Assembly (NCBI GenBank): GCA_012727555.1
Contig: JAAYGT010000063.1
Location: 62,001-126,000, forward strand
DNA length: 64,000 nucleotides
Reading direction: 5' to 3'
Source of the DNA: Alcaligenaceae bacterium
Lineage (GTDB): Bacteria; Pseudomonadota; Gammaproteobacteria; Burkholderiales; Burkholderiaceae_B
A program made the translations under genes and the position numbers. The notes below the pieces were generated by a model, which saw nothing but the letters and a program-made list of their open reading frames with translations, had not been told where the DNA came from and did not search any database. This document shows positions 63,780-64,000 of the stretch, in pieces (positions within the stretch are counted from its first letter, which is position 1; every line of letters begins with the position of its first letter).

Positions 63780-64000
63780 TCAGCGTTGCTCTTTTCCTTC
63801 GATCACCGCTTCGGCTTCAGGCAACAAAGTAACGCCTGCCTGCTGGCGCAGTGCCTTCAGGACAGCCTGTTCTTCAGCGTTGCCCAAGGCGGAATTCAGT
63901 TGCAAAGGCAACGAGGCCAGCACGGGGCTGGATTCATCGCCGGCCTGTACCCGAGTGACCTGCGCAACCACATAGCCGGCAGGTGTTTCTGTACCTGTGA
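63780..64000 (-). CDS. C-terminal end of a PpiD-like periplasmic peptidyl-prolyl isomerase (5' end off window)
   Basis: Only the last 72 or so residues are in the window: TGTETPAGYVVAQVTRVQAG, then LPLQLNSALGNAEEQAVLKA and LRQQAGVTLLPEAEAVIEGK. This matches the C-terminal tail of SurA/PpiD-type membrane-anchored foldases, where the chain returns to a short helical segment after the parvulin domain. Identification is tentative because the catalytic domain lies outside. A double hairpin follows the stop. Confidence 0.65.
   Translation of the reverse strand, partial: TGTETPAGYVVAQVTRVQAGDESSPVLASLPLQLNSALGNAEEQAVLKALRQQAGVTLLPEAEAVIEGKEQR

Noticed and set aside
1-64000. CRISPR arrays, prophage genes, integrases, rRNA or tRNA genes
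   Set aside because: None was found on reading both strands; apart from the HEARO element the window is ordinary chromosomal core.

Overview
The window is a gene-dense bacterial chromosome segment, almost certainly from a betaproteobacterium of the order Burkholderiales, with an Alcaligenaceae/Bordetella-like flavour. This rests on protein character and gene order: rpsB-tsf-pyrH-frr-uppS-cdsA-dxr-rseP-bamA-skp-lpxD-fabZ-lpxA-lpxB-rnhB followed by a SpoU-type methyltransferase and ppsR/ppsA; aceE-aceF-lpdA divergent from a FixJ-type two-component system and folD; folC-dedD-cvpA-purF; gmk-rpoZ-spoT. No species call is possible from the sequence alone. No tRNA, rRNA, prophage or CRISPR array was seen.

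Layout. 1-3.6 kb: an RND efflux operon (acrA-acrB, acrB cut by the window edge) with a divergent TetR repressor and a shared palindromic control region. 3.7-7.2 kb: PEP synthase (ppsA) and its regulatory kinase/pyrophosphorylase (ppsR), divergent. 7.2-23.5 kb: one long leftward run for translation factors, isoprenoid and phospholipid synthesis, outer-membrane assembly and lipid A synthesis. 23.7-27.7 kb: map, glnD and dsbB rightward. 27.7-34.4 kb: a divergent phosphoketolase-like protein, then purF, cvpA, dedD and folC. 34.6-40.9 kb: the pyruvate dehydrogenase operon. 41.2-46.5 kb: sensor kinase, response regulator, folD and prlC in one tightly overlapped operon. 46.6-54 kb: an SCO-type copper protein, nitroreductase, pdxJ, a TrpXYZ-type ABC importer, a spermidine synthase-like protein, a thiolase and a 48-residue protein. 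54-59.2 kb: xthA, a PmtA-like methyltransferase, an unknown 105-residue protein, gmk, rpoZ and spoT. 59.3-64 kb: M23 peptidase, EamA exporter, YbbA-like ATPase, TesA-like esterase, diguanylate cyclase and the end of a PpiD-like foldase.

The standout is at about 8.0-8.8 kb, between rnhB and the rRNA methyltransferase gene. It is a compact IS200/IS605-type element of the HEARO class. It carries an apparently intact, strongly folded omega-RNA and a 164-residue in-frame internal-deletion derivative of IscB, the Cas9-ancestor family. The protein keeps the N-terminal PLMP/RRXRR region, the RuvC-I strand and the C-terminal domain, but lacks the bridge helix, HNH, RuvC-II and RuvC-III. It has an excellent ribosome binding site. 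Its stop codon overlaps the methyltransferase start codon (TGATG) at a site matching the ATGA insertion preference recalled for HEARO elements, and the hairpin at the other end supplies the rnhB stop codon. The relic may therefore be kept in frame because it couples translation to an essential-looking host operon.

Start codons were chosen by ribosome-binding sites, gene overlaps and family N-termini; several are upstream-trimmed from the longest possible frame. Functions are assigned from recognised motifs, not from database searches.
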